Of a DNA stretch of 64,000 nt, positions 33,442 through 41,194 are shown piece after piece (positions within the stretch are counted from its first letter, which is position 1; each line of letters opens with the position of its first letter). The DNA lies in the NCBI RefSeq assembly GCF_010499255.1, contig NZ_JAAGRN010000004.1, forward strand, positions 287,636 through 351,635, given 5' to 3'. The stretch comes from Sheuella amnicola. GTDB taxonomy: Bacteria; Pseudomonadota; Gammaproteobacteria; Burkholderiales; Burkholderiaceae_B. A model generated the notes under the pieces. It ran no database searches, was not told the DNA's origin, and saw nothing but the letters and a program-made list of their open reading frames with translations. The translations under genes were made by a program, and so were the position numbers.

Positions 33442-34695
33442 ATGTCGGAAACTTCTCTTCAGTTGGATGCGCAAACTCTGCTTGAGCAGATTGAAATCTT
33501 GGGTGCGATTGGATTTGATGTCGACTTCGGAGGTCGGACACGGATTGCGTTAACTGATGACGAGAAGCGTGGTCGCGATCAACTGGTTCGCTGGATGAAT
33601 GATCTTGATCTTGATGTGCGTATCGATGGCATCGGCAATATTTTCGGAATTATGCATTCTGAAAATCCTGAGATCAATCACACGTCGCTGATGATCGGTT
33701 CTCACATCGACTCCGTTCGTCATGCCGGTGCATTGGATGGATGTTACGGCGTTCTTGCCGGTTTGGCGGTCGTTCGAGCCTATCGTAGGGCAGGAGCGAA
33801 GCCCCGGCGCCCGATTATTGTGGCGGCATTCACAAACGAAGAGGGCGTGCGGTACCAGCCTGACATGATGGGGTCTCTTGTGTATGCCGGTGGCCTGGCG
33901 CTTGATGAGGCGCTCGATGCCATAGGTACGGATGGCACGCGTTTGGGAGATGAACTCTCGCGCATTGGCTATGCCGGGGATATGCGTCCCGGTGAAGTCC
34001 TTCCGCGAGAGTATCTTGAATTGCACATCGAACAAGGCCCCATCCTGGAAGCTGAAGGATATGAGATTGGAGTTGTCGACAATTTACAAGGAATATCCTG
34101 GCAAAAAATCACTGTGCAGGGCACGGCCAATCATGCCGGCACAACGCCTATCCGACTGCGGCATGATGCCGGGTATGTCGCAGCCGCTGTTGTAGCCTTT
34201 TTGCGCGAACAGGTTGCGAATACCTCGAATGGTACGACATTGGCGACAACGGGATCGATACGTTTTGAACCGGATTTGATCAATGTGATCCCTCGCAAGG
34301 CTGAGTTCACAGTTGATTTGCGCGATCCGGATGAACAAAAGCTTTTGGCAGCCGAAAAAAAATTAGCCGGATTTTTAGCCAGCATCTCCGAGCGAGAAGG
34401 CGTGAAGATCGAAAGCGAAAGGCTGGTGCGTTTCGAACCGGTGGAATTTGACCTTGATCTCAGAAATGAAATTGAAGCCTCATCGAAACGGCTTGGTTTT
34501 TCAACCATGCGGATCACCTCGGGCGCAGGTCACGATGCGCAGATGATTGCCCGGATCGCCCCGTCGGCTATGATTTTCGTGCCAAGTCGAGGCGGAGTGA
34601 GCCACAATCCGCGAGAACATACGGATGATGTGCAATTGATTCAAGGCGCCCAGGTTTTGCTTGACGTCGTGCATCACCTCCTGGTGCGGACTTGA
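33442..34695 (+). CDS. M20-family amidohydrolase (N-carbamoyl-L-amino-acid hydrolase/allantoate amidohydrolase type)
   Basis: A 417-residue zinc-dependent hydrolase. Metal ligands and family motifs: MIGSHIDSVRHAGALDGCYG (about 83-102), AAFTNEEGVRYQPDM (about 130), LELHIEQGPILEAEG (about 193), and the dimerisation-domain GTANHAGTTPIRLRHDA (about 230). SGAGHDAQMIARIAP (about 360) holds the last His. Enzymes of this group cut N-carbamoyl amino acids, ureidopropionate or allantoate, releasing ammonia and carbon dioxide. It follows the Lrp-type gene by 33 bases on the same strand, so it is probably part of the same nitrogen-scavenging unit. Confidence 0.91.
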   Translation: MSETSLQLDAQTLLEQIEILGAIGFDVDFGGRTRIALTDDEKRGRDQLVRWMNDLDLDVRIDGIGNIFGIMHSENPEINHTSLMIGSHIDSVRHAGALDGCYGVLAGLAVVRAYRRAGAKPRRPIIVAAFTNEEGVRYQPDMMGSLVYAGGLALDEALDAIGTDGTRLGDELSRIGYAGDMRPGEVLPREYLELHIEQGPILEAEGYEIGVVDNLQGISWQKITVQGTANHAGTTPIRLRHDAGYVAAAVVAFLREQVANTSNGTTLATTGSIRFEPDLINVIPRKAEFTVDLRDPDEQKLLAAEKKLAGFLASISEREGVKIESERLVRFEPVEFDLDLRNEIEASSKRLGFSTMRITSGAGHDAQMIARIAPSAMIFVPSRGGVSHNPREHTDDVQLIQGAQVLLDVVHHLLVRT

Positions 34696-34698
34696 GCT

Positions 34699-35640
34699 TC
34701 AATTTCCGAAGCGATCTCTCAATGCTTGCGCGCAAAGTTTGACTGCGGTGTTGGCCTCGGTGATGACGCGGCCCATCGGTACAAATCCATGGATTTGTCT
34801 TTCGAAGCAGATGTATTGAGTAGGCACACCGCTTGCCGAGAGCTTGTCGGCGTATTTGCTTCCCTCGTCTCGCAATGGATCGTAGCCTGCCGTGATGACA
34901 AAAGCGGGGGGCAGCCCTGCATGATCATCCGCCAGAAAGGGCGATCCCCGCCAGTCCTTGCGCATCCATTCTTCAGGCATATAGTGGCCCAGAAAATAAT
35001 CCATCGAATCCTTGGTCAGCAAATAACCCTGCGCGTTGGTGATCATGGAGCCTTCTTTGGCGGTGGCATCGGTCATCGGATAGATCAGCAGTTGCAGTGC
35101 AGGCTTGAAGCTATTCGATTTTTTCAACCCCAATGCAACTGTGGCCGCCAATTGCCCACCGGCGCTATCGCCACCGATAGCGATTCGGGCCGGGTCTATT
35201 TTTAGCGAAGCGGCATTGACATGCACCCATTGCGTTGCGGCCAGACAATCATCAAAAGCTGCAGGAAAGATATGCTCCGGCGCCAGACGATAGTGGACGG
35301 CATAAACGGTGCAATGTGCGTAATTGGACAGATCACGGCAAAGCACATCGTGTGTGTCCAGGTCTCCGATGACGTGGCCGCCTCCATGGTAATAGACCAG
35401 ACAGGGAAGAATCTGATCGGCAGTGCTGCCGATCGGACGGTAGCCGCGTAGCGTGATTTCACCGCCAGGACCCGGTACGCTCAGGTGGTGAACTTCGGCA
35501 ACCTCGGCTGGATCGTTTTGTGCAAAAAAACGGCGCTGTGCATACGATTCGCGCGCGGCAGCCGGTGTCAGGGTGTGCGTTGGAGGGATGCCCTTTTCGA
35601 TCACTAGGTCAATGATATTTTTACATTGTGGATCCAGCAT
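34699..35640 (-). CDS. Alpha/beta hydrolase, HSL family esterase
   Basis: A 313-residue esterase of the hormone-sensitive-lipase group. The oxyanion motif HGGGHVIGD (about 84-92) is followed by the nucleophile elbow GGDSAGGQLA (about 160), Asp in AGYDPLRDEG (about 256) and His in RQIHGFVPMG (about 286). The ATG at 35640 has AAGGGG six bases upstream and is preferred to a TTG five codons earlier. It hydrolyses short- to medium-chain esters; the natural substrate is unknown. It is convergent with the M20 gene (3 bases apart) and 77 bases from the TSUP permease gene on the same strand. Confidence 0.9.
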   Translation of the reverse strand: MLDPQCKNIIDLVIEKGIPPTHTLTPAAARESYAQRRFFAQNDPAEVAEVHHLSVPGPGGEITLRGYRPIGSTADQILPCLVYYHGGGHVIGDLDTHDVLCRDLSNYAHCTVYAVHYRLAPEHIFPAAFDDCLAATQWVHVNAASLKIDPARIAIGGDSAGGQLAATVALGLKKSNSFKPALQLLIYPMTDATAKEGSMITNAQGYLLTKDSMDYFLGHYMPEEWMRKDWRGSPFLADDHAGLPPAFVITAGYDPLRDEGSKYADKLSASGVPTQYICFERQIHGFVPMGRVITEANTAVKLCAQALRDRFGN

Positions 35641-35717
35641 GTCATGCCCCTTCAAATTTGAAATTTGTTAATTTTTTTGATCGCTTAATCATATCTTGAA
35701 AGCTGAAGTGGGGCATG

Positions 35718-36470
35718 TCACGCCATGCTGTCCCACAGAAGCTTGAGGCCGGACAAGCCCAGCGCAATCGTTGCGAAGTAAAAAAATGGGCGTTCCGGGA
35801 TGAGTTTGAGTATGCGCATTCCAAGCCAGACACCAATTGGCACTAGTGGCATAAACATCAGCGACATCTTGAGTGTTTCGGCCGTGAAGAGGTTCAGTCC
35901 AATGTAAAAAGGCACCTTCGCCAGATTGATCACAGTGAAAAAAAATACGGTTGTGGCCACGAAGGTTTCACGACGCTGCTTCCACGACAATAGATAAATC
36001 ATTATCGGAGGTCCACCAGCATGCGCAAGGGTACTGGTGAAGCCGGATCCGGCGCCGCATAGCCATCCAAATGGCTTGGATGGACGCGTGGTCGATTGTG
36101 CCTGCCCGCGCTGTCTGATCAATCGATCGAGACTGAAAAGTATGGCGATAGAGCCTATCATTCCCTTAACCAGTTGATCGGATAACACGCCAAATGCGAA
36201 TGTTCCAATCACGATTCCGACCAATGCACCGGGTATCAGAACTTTTAAGTCATGCCAGTCAGCTTGACCGCGCCAGGCCCTGATACCAAACATATCCATG
36301 GCAATCAGGATTGGTAGCATGACCGCGGCCGCGTCACGCGGAGAAATCCACATTGCAAGAAACGGTACGGCTAAACCACCCAGCGCTCCACCTAGTCCTG
36401 ATTTTGAAATGCCTGTAATCAGAACCGCAATTGCAGTCACCACCCAGGCGGCGGTGTTCATGTTTTCCAT
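35718..36470 (-). CDS. TSUP (TauE/SafE) family membrane permease
   Basis: About 250 residues with eight hydrophobic segments. The first helix region AVLITGISKSGLGGALGGLAVPFLAM and the mirror-image GAGSGFTSTLAHAGGPPIMIYLL in the second half are the duplicated family motifs of TauE/SafE-like proteins. Such permeases export sulfite, sulfoacetate or other small organosulfur or organic anions. I use the ATG at 36470; a second ATG three codons later (36461) has a better GGA spacing and is possible. It lies directly downstream of the nitrile hydratase genes on the same strand, which could link it to that unit. Confidence 0.85.
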   Translation of the reverse strand: MENMNTAAWVVTAIAVLITGISKSGLGGALGGLAVPFLAMWISPRDAAAVMLPILIAMDMFGIRAWRGQADWHDLKVLIPGALVGIVIGTFAFGVLSDQLVKGMIGSIAILFSLDRLIRQRGQAQSTTRPSKPFGWLCGAGSGFTSTLAHAGGPPIMIYLLSWKQRRETFVATTVFFFTVINLAKVPFYIGLNLFTAETLKMSLMFMPLVPIGVWLGMRILKLIPERPFFYFATIALGLSGLKLLWDSMA

Positions 36471-36520
36471 TTTTTTTTTACGATAGTGGCCGTTTTTATT
36501 ATTTGGCCTTGTTGTCGTCC

Positions 36521-36919
36521 CTAGCGCGCGTGATTCAGGACAATGGGCTGTCCGTGCGGAGTATGCGACGCGGCATCGGCCCAATCTTGTTTTCGTTGAG
36601 CCAATGTTGCGGTATCCAGCAACTTTTTAAGTTTCACGATTCGCTCAAGTGCGGCAAGCCAATGCTGATAATACGTTTCGCCTGTATCGGGATCCCCATC
36701 GTTTTGTGCTTGTTTGATTGTTTGCGATAACGTGTCTGCCCATTCGTTCCAGCTAAATAGACCGCGTTCATGCAGCGCAAGGGTCATGGCAAATGCTTGA
36801 GCCTGCCAGGGGGCTGCAAACACGGGGCCCTCATCGTCAACCGGCAAGCCGGGAAGCGCAACTCGGATTTCATCGAGACTCATTAACGGAACCGAATTTT
36901 GATCACACTTCAGATTCAT
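36521..36919 (-). CDS. Nitrile hydratase accessory protein
   Basis: A 132-residue protein related to the N-terminal part of nitrile hydratase beta subunits, with GPVFAAPWQAQAFAMTLALHERGLFSWNEWADTL (in pieces, residues 31-64) and a central YYQHWLAALERIV (about 83). Such accessory proteins help insert the metal or assemble the alpha subunit (the role shown for NHase activators of the cobalt type). Its start overlaps the beta-subunit stop by 4 bases, so the three genes are translated together. Confidence 0.87.
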   Translation of the reverse strand: MNLKCDQNSVPLMSLDEIRVALPGLPVDDEGPVFAAPWQAQAFAMTLALHERGLFSWNEWADTLSQTIKQAQNDGDPDTGETYYQHWLAALERIVKLKKLLDTATLAQRKQDWADAASHTPHGQPIVLNHAR

Positions 36920-37578
36920 GCTGTCACCGCCATAAGATAAGGCTCCCAGCAGTCAACGCATATCGTTGATGCGGTTGTGTCTGCTCCCCATAACTCTTCG
37001 GCTTCGAATCTCACGGTATAAAGCCATTTCGGGTGTTCGCCCAGTCCCTGTCCGTTGGTGTCGGGATAAACGTGCGCACCATGGATGGCGGCAATCGTTC
37101 CGGTCTTGTCGCGACAGTAACGGGGCAAGCGGGTGTGGGTAGTGGGGTTCATTTGTCTGGTACGGACTTTTTGTCCGACAGCAAACAAAGCGTCGGTTTG
37201 TGCGGGTCGTGCAGTCGGGCCGCCTCGCGCCAGCGTGGCTGCGACATGATCTTTCGATAATGTGCGCACACCCTCTACAGGTGGTACGAGCGCATGCGTT
37301 GAATTGACTTCCTCCGGTGTGATCAAGCCCGTTTGGATGAGTAGTCTCTGCAGAGCTTCAATCCAGATTTGGTAGTAACTGATCGAGAGGTATTGAGCTG
37401 CCGGCAGACTTTCTCTTGTCGACCTGGCTTGATCGATATTCCATTTGCCTGTTGCACCCATTGCAAGGGTAATGGCGAGCGCACGGGCTTCCCAGGGATG
37501 ATGAAACAGAGGCTCGTTGGCTTCAACAATAACCGGACCATAGCCTTGCATACCGCCCATGTCGTGAACGTTATTCAT
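36916..37578 (-). CDS. nthB: Nitrile hydratase subunit beta
   Basis: A 220-residue beta subunit. It begins with MNNVHDMGGMQGYGPV, the family's invariant start, contains HPWEARALAITLAMGATGKWNIDQARSTRESLPAAQYLSISYYQIWIEAL (in pieces, residues 27-76), and ends with the SH3-like beta domain including VGQKVRTRQMNPTTHTRLPRY (about 128) and GHTRLP-like metal-neighbour residues. It forms a heterodimer with the alpha subunit that hydrates nitriles to amides in the cytoplasm. It starts 3 bases after the alpha stop and overlaps the accessory-protein gene. Confidence 0.95.
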   Translation of the reverse strand: MNNVHDMGGMQGYGPVIVEANEPLFHHPWEARALAITLAMGATGKWNIDQARSTRESLPAAQYLSISYYQIWIEALQRLLIQTGLITPEEVNSTHALVPPVEGVRTLSKDHVAATLARGGPTARPAQTDALFAVGQKVRTRQMNPTTHTRLPRYCRDKTGTIAAIHGAHVYPDTNGQGLGEHPKWLYTVRFEAEELWGADTTASTICVDCWEPYLMAVTA

Positions 37579-37581
37579 GCA

Positions 37582-38259
37582 TCACTCCCTTAGGTCGGCC
37601 GGATCGATCGCCAATCCGCAGCCGATCATCGAATTGCGCGTCACGAGAGCCGATAGCTGTTCTTCAGTCCATCCTTGCGTTGCGTCTGGTCGCATCGGCA
37701 GGACGAGATAACGAATTTCAGCGGTGGAATCCCATACTGTGATTTTTGTACTGTCAGGTAGTTGGACGCCGAATTCTTTGAGAACGCCTCTCGGGTCGAT
37801 GACAGACCGTGATCGGTAAGGTGCAGACTTGTACCAGACGGGGGGCAGTCCTAAAACGGGCCAGGGATAGCACGAGCACAGCGTGCAGACGACCATGTTG
37901 TGGGTATCGGGCGTATTTTCGACCACAACCATGTGTTCGCCCTGTCGCCCGACATAACCAAGCGAACCGATTGCGGCATCCGCATCGTCGAGTAGCCACT
38001 GTTTGAATTTCGGATCGTGCCAGGCTTTGGCCACGACATGAACGCCATTGCGCGGACCGACTTTGGTTTCGTATGTTTCGATCAGAACATCCAGTGCCTG
38101 AGGATCGATATAACCCTTGTCTATCAGGAGTGATTCAAGCGCCCGAACGCGCAGGTCGATGTCGGAAAGTTCGGACATTTCATGGTCGTGATCATGGTGG
38201 TGTCCATGCCCATGGTCATGGTGATGTCCGTGAGCATGCTCTTTGCGTTCGTTGCTCAT
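37582..38259 (-). CDS. nthA: Nitrile hydratase subunit alpha, cobalt type, with His-rich N-terminus
   Basis: A 225-residue alpha subunit. The metal-binding claw is CTLCSC at residues 125-130 (in [15 protein letters not shown]); threonine in the second position marks the cobalt type, where iron enzymes have CSLCSC. The middle and last cysteines become sulfinic and sulfenic acids in the active enzyme. Residues 8-26 hold twelve histidines among Gly, Ala and Asp, a metal-binding stretch preceding the normal start of the domain ([16 protein letters not shown]). It leads the nthA-nthB-accessory operon. No amidase gene follows, so the next step for the amide product is not encoded here. Confidence 0.96.
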   Translation of the reverse strand: MSNERKEHAHGHHHDHGHGHHHDHDHEMSELSDIDLRVRALESLLIDKGYIDPQALDVLIETYETKVGPRNGVHVVAKAWHDPKFKQWLLDDADAAIGSLGYVGRQGEHMVVVENTPDTHNMVVCTLCSCYPWPVLGLPPVWYKSAPYRSRSVIDPRGVLKEFGVQLPDSTKITVWDSTAEIRYLVLPMRPDATQGWTEEQLSALVTRNSMIGCGLAIDPADLRE

Positions 38260-38269
38260 GCCAGTCTCA

Positions 38270-38572
38270 TCAGGTTGGTGACATTACGTGAATCACGCGC
38301 TCGGCGATCATCTCCTTTGTCTTGGCGCCGTAGGCGACCATGTGTGGCGCAGCGGCGTGCGCCTTAAGGGCTTCGCGGCTTTCCCATTTTTCGATCACGA
38401 CAAAGGTATCGGGACCCCATTGCGCCAGCATAGCCGGCTCGGCATCCACCGCGGCACCGTATTCGATACAACCATCTTCTGCCCTGACAGCAGGAACGTT
38501 GGCGCGGAAATGGGTAAGAATTTGATCGCGCATGCCGGGTTTGGCGGTGATGATGGCCAGAACGTGAATCAT
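38270..38572 (-). CDS. Antibiotic-biosynthesis-monooxygenase-like (ABM) protein
   Basis: A 100-residue protein of the dimeric alpha/beta barrel ABM family (YgiN-like quinol monooxygenase group). It opens [22 protein letters not shown], with the family stretch [18 protein letters not shown] and [22 protein letters not shown] (about 56-77). Members oxidise quinols or degrade heme-like or aromatic compounds without cofactor. It is the first gene of the minus-strand run that continues into the nitrile hydratase genes after 10 bases, so it is likely co-expressed with them. Confidence 0.86.
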   Translation of the reverse strand: MIHVLAIITAKPGMRDQILTHFRANVPAVRAEDGCIEYGAAVDAEPAMLAQWGPDTFVVIEKWESREALKAHAAAPHMVAYGAKTKEMIAERVIHVMSPT

Positions 38573-38782
38573 AATTTGGTCTCCCTGATTTTAGTTTTGT
38601 ATAAGTGCATTCTTGCATGGAACTGCTACTTCGGACAAACGTGCTTTAAACCAGGGTTTGATGCGAGTTTGACGCGACAAGCCATATCAATTCGTGATTC
38701 ATTCAATCAGTTATTTTTATTTTACTAATAAATACATTACAAAATATGATTGAATCCTACCCAACTACTTTGGTTCAAAATC

Positions 38783-39316
38783 ATGAGTGAAGAACAACCA
38801 ACCAATCCTTGGCAAGAGTCCATCTATCAGGTGCTTAAAAGTGGCGGAATCAAGCAGGTTTCCTATGTTCCGGACGCGGGTCATGCGCATGTCATCCGTC
38901 GTGTGCACGCCGATCCCCAGATGCGCGGCATCGTGCTGACCACCGAAGAGGAAGGTGTGGCTGTCGCCAGTGGCGCCTGGCTTGGCGGACAACGTTCGAC
39001 TTTGCTGATGCAAAGCAGCGGCGTGGGCAATTGCATCAATATGATGTCCTTGCTGCAGAGTTGCCGATTTCCCTTTTTGACTTTGGTCACGATGCGCGGC
39101 GAGTATGCCGAATTCAATCCATGGCAAGTACCCATGAGCAAAGCGACGCAAGGTTCTATGGAACTGATGGGAATCACGGTTTTGCGCGCCGAGCGCGCCG
39201 ACGAAGTGGAGGATGTCGTCAGTGCCGCGCTTGATGCGGCTTTCGAAGGTGGCGAGCAAGTCGCGGTTTTGCTGTCGCAAAGCCTCATTGGCCGCAAAAA
39301 GTGGATCCGCAATTAA
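38783..39316 (+). CDS. ThDP-dependent decarboxylase, alpha (pyrimidine-binding) subunit, sulfopyruvate/phosphonopyruvate decarboxylase type
   Basis: A 177-residue protein equal to the N-terminal domain of ThDP-dependent 2-oxoacid decarboxylases. The key glutamate for ThDP activation is in LTTEEEGVAVASGAWLGG (about residue 52), followed by LLMQSSGVGNCINMMSLLQ and the variable loop TMRGEYAEFNPWQVPMSKAT. This split arrangement is typical of sulfopyruvate decarboxylase (ComD) and related phosphonopyruvate decarboxylases. The ATG at 38783 follows an AT-rich divergent promoter region. The partner subunit follows 10 bases later. Confidence 0.85.
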   Translation: MSEEQPTNPWQESIYQVLKSGGIKQVSYVPDAGHAHVIRRVHADPQMRGIVLTTEEEGVAVASGAWLGGQRSTLLMQSSGVGNCINMMSLLQSCRFPFLTLVTMRGEYAEFNPWQVPMSKATQGSMELMGITVLRAERADEVEDVVSAALDAAFEGGEQVAVLLSQSLIGRKKWIRN

Positions 39317-39326
39317 GGAGGCGAAC

Positions 39327-39926
39327 ATGACAACACGAGATACGACTGCAGCGACTATTGATCGCCGAGAATTTGTGAAGAAATTGATTGATCAATGTCC
39401 TGATGCATTGATTGTCACGGGCCTGGGCTCACCAACCTATGACGTTTTCGCAGCGGGTGATCGCGACAAAAACTTTTATCTCTGGGGAGCGATGGGAGGG
39501 GCTGCGCTAATCGGACTCGGGCTTGCGATTGCCCAGCCCGAAAAGCAGGTTGTCGTTGTGACGGGTGATGGCGAACAATTGATGGGTATCGGCGGACTTG
39601 CGACAATCAGTGCGCAAAAACCCGCTAATCTGACAATTGTTGTGCTGGATAACGGACATTTCGGCGAAACCGGCATGCAGTTGAGTCACACCAGTCACGG
39701 CACAAGCCTGGCTGCGGTGGCGCGAGCCTGTGGCATCGCAAATGCTTATGAAGTCCACGACATCAAGGATATTGCGACAGTGGTTGAAGGCGTGCATAAA
39801 CGCGCCGGCGTCAATTTCGCTCAGGTCTTCATCAAGGCAATCGATTTACCGCGTGCGTTGCCATCGAGAGACGGGGTGCATGTAAAGAACCGTTTCCGTC
39901 AGGCACTCGGATTCGCGCCTTTCTAG
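39327..39926 (+). CDS. ThDP-dependent decarboxylase, beta (pyrophosphate-binding) subunit
   Basis: A 199-residue protein corresponding to the C-terminal ThDP-binding domain. The diphosphate/magnesium motif is GDGEQLMGIGGLATISAQKPANLTIVVLDN (in pieces, about residues 87-116), the standard GDG-N(25)-N pattern. LWGAMGGAALIGLGLAIAQP precedes it. It needs the alpha subunit encoded just upstream to make a complete active site. AAGGAGG before the ATG at 39327 defines the start. Likely substrates are 3-sulfopyruvate, phosphonopyruvate or a similar 2-oxoacid. Its last bases overlap the convergent cupin gene by 4. Confidence 0.86.
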   Translation: MTTRDTTAATIDRREFVKKLIDQCPDALIVTGLGSPTYDVFAAGDRDKNFYLWGAMGGAALIGLGLAIAQPEKQVVVVTGDGEQLMGIGGLATISAQKPANLTIVVLDNGHFGETGMQLSHTSHGTSLAAVARACGIANAYEVHDIKDIATVVEGVHKRAGVNFAQVFIKAIDLPRALPSRDGVHVKNRFRQALGFAPF

Positions 39927-40210
39927 CGGATTTCTATTTCCACGAAAATCACAACCTGATCGCTGGCATTGATCACGTTGTGATTCACGCCGGCGTTGCG
40001 TGTGTACGATTGTCCGGCGACTAATTCAAATGCTTTTAGCCCATCCGGCGTTTCAAGATGAAGCAGACCGTTGGTCATCGGCACAACAATGTAGTCGTGC
40101 CCGTGGGTATGCCAGCCTGTTTCGGCTCCGGGCGTGAATTTCCATTCTGTCACGATCGCACGATCGTTATCGATTTGTACTGTTGGCTGGGCTTGCGGAC
40201 GTGCACTCAT
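39923..40210 (-). CDS. Small cupin-domain protein
   Basis: A 95-residue single cupin. The first motif is TPGAETGWHTHGHDYIVVPMTNGLLHLE (in pieces, about residues 27-54, with two histidines and a following tyrosine in the metal site), the second RNAGVNHNVINASDQVVIFVEIE (about 72). Small cupins of this type can be metal-dependent lyases, isomerases or binding proteins. It is convergent with the decarboxylase genes and 58 bases downstream of the DMT transporter gene on the same strand. Confidence 0.85.
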   Translation of the reverse strand: MSARPQAQPTVQIDNDRAIVTEWKFTPGAETGWHTHGHDYIVVPMTNGLLHLETPDGLKAFELVAGQSYTRNAGVNHNVINASDQVVIFVEIEIR

Positions 40211-40268
40211 TTCAGTCTCCGGGGTCGATGAATATTTTCGACCGAAAGGTTTTTAATCGATTTTTGAA

Positions 40269-41135
40269 TCAGCGTTTGACGCCGAATTTTCTGCCTGCGG
40301 CTACGACAAAAAACACTAAAATAGCAAATGCCAACGTCATCGTATCCAAATTTTCGCCAAGCAGCATAGCTGAAGCTATTAAGGTTAGAAAAGGCTGTAC
40401 TAGCTGGGTTTGGCCGACTCTGGCGATCCCGCCCAGCGCCATGCCCTTGAACCAGGGAAGAAATCCTAAATACTGACTGATGAGTGCCGCATAGACAAAA
40501 CCCGTCCAGCCTCGAATCGTCACATGACTGAAATCCGGTGCGTACATTGTCGCAATTACCACTAGCACTGGTGATGCGATCACCAGTGCCCAGGAAATGA
40601 CTTGCAATCCACCCAGTGTTTTGGAGAGAAAACCGCCTGTTGCGTATGCGATCGATCCGGTTACGACCGCTAGTAAAAGAGCCAGATCAGCCCATTGCAA
40701 GGCTCCGCTTCCCCGAATCAGCGAAAACGCAATCACGAGTGCGCTTCCGATCAAGGCCATGACCCAGAAGCCTATTGAGGGCCTTTCCTTGAATAGCAAG
40801 GCACCCGCAGCCGCAGTGGTAAGCGGCATGATGCCAAGCATGACTCCCCCGTGGGATGCATCGACGTGCTTCATGGCGAGCGCGGTAAAAATCGGAAACC
40901 CAAAGCCCACGCCCAGGATCACGAGCAATAAGTATTTGAGCTCGCTCGGGTTTGGAAAACGATGTTTGCCCAGTATCAAAAACATCGCGGCAAGCAGAGC
41001 TGCAAGCGACGCACGACCTGTTGCAACGAACAGGGGGTCAAACGATTCAAGCGCAAGCCTGGTCGCGGGTAGCGTCAGGCTGAACAGAGCCACCGCCCAT
41101 AACCCTAACAGCATGCCCTTGGTTTCTGTTTTCAA
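40269..41135 (-). CDS. EamA/DMT family transporter
   Basis: A 288-residue protein with ten hydrophobic segments in two EamA repeats: FSLTLPATRLALESFDPLFVATGRASLAALLAAM in the first (in pieces, about 18-52) and GFVYAALISQYLGFLPWFKGMALGGIARVGQTQLVQPFLTLIASAMLLGE in the second (in pieces, about 210-260). It exports or imports an unidentified small metabolite. It is on the same strand as, and upstream of, the small cupin gene, with the terminator of the ETF-QO gene just ahead of it. Confidence 0.85.
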   Translation of the reverse strand: MKTETKGMLLGLWAVALFSLTLPATRLALESFDPLFVATGRASLAALLAAMFLILGKHRFPNPSELKYLLLVILGVGFGFPIFTALAMKHVDASHGGVMLGIMPLTTAAAGALLFKERPSIGFWVMALIGSALVIAFSLIRGSGALQWADLALLLAVVTGSIAYATGGFLSKTLGGLQVISWALVIASPVLVVIATMYAPDFSHVTIRGWTGFVYAALISQYLGFLPWFKGMALGGIARVGQTQLVQPFLTLIASAMLLGENLDTMTLAFAILVFFVVAAGRKFGVKR

Positions 41136-41146
41136 AGTATCACCAA

Positions 41147-41179
41147 ATAAAAACGGCCCCGCATTTGAACGAGGCCGTA
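41147..41179 (-). terminator. Intrinsic terminator of the ETF-QO gene
   Basis: ACGGCC (41153-41158) and GGCCGT (41173-41178) form the core of a stem extended by CG pairs. Read on the minus strand it is followed by TTTTTATTT, 16 bases past the stop at 41195. This separates the ETF-QO gene from the DMT gene. Confidence 0.85.
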
Positions 41180-41194
41180 AGGAGCGTGAGGAGC

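Noticed and set aside
38695..38709. TGATT-CATTC-AATCA in the ABM/decarboxylase divergent region as an operator
   Set aside because: Only five-base arms in an AT-rich stretch; expected by chance.
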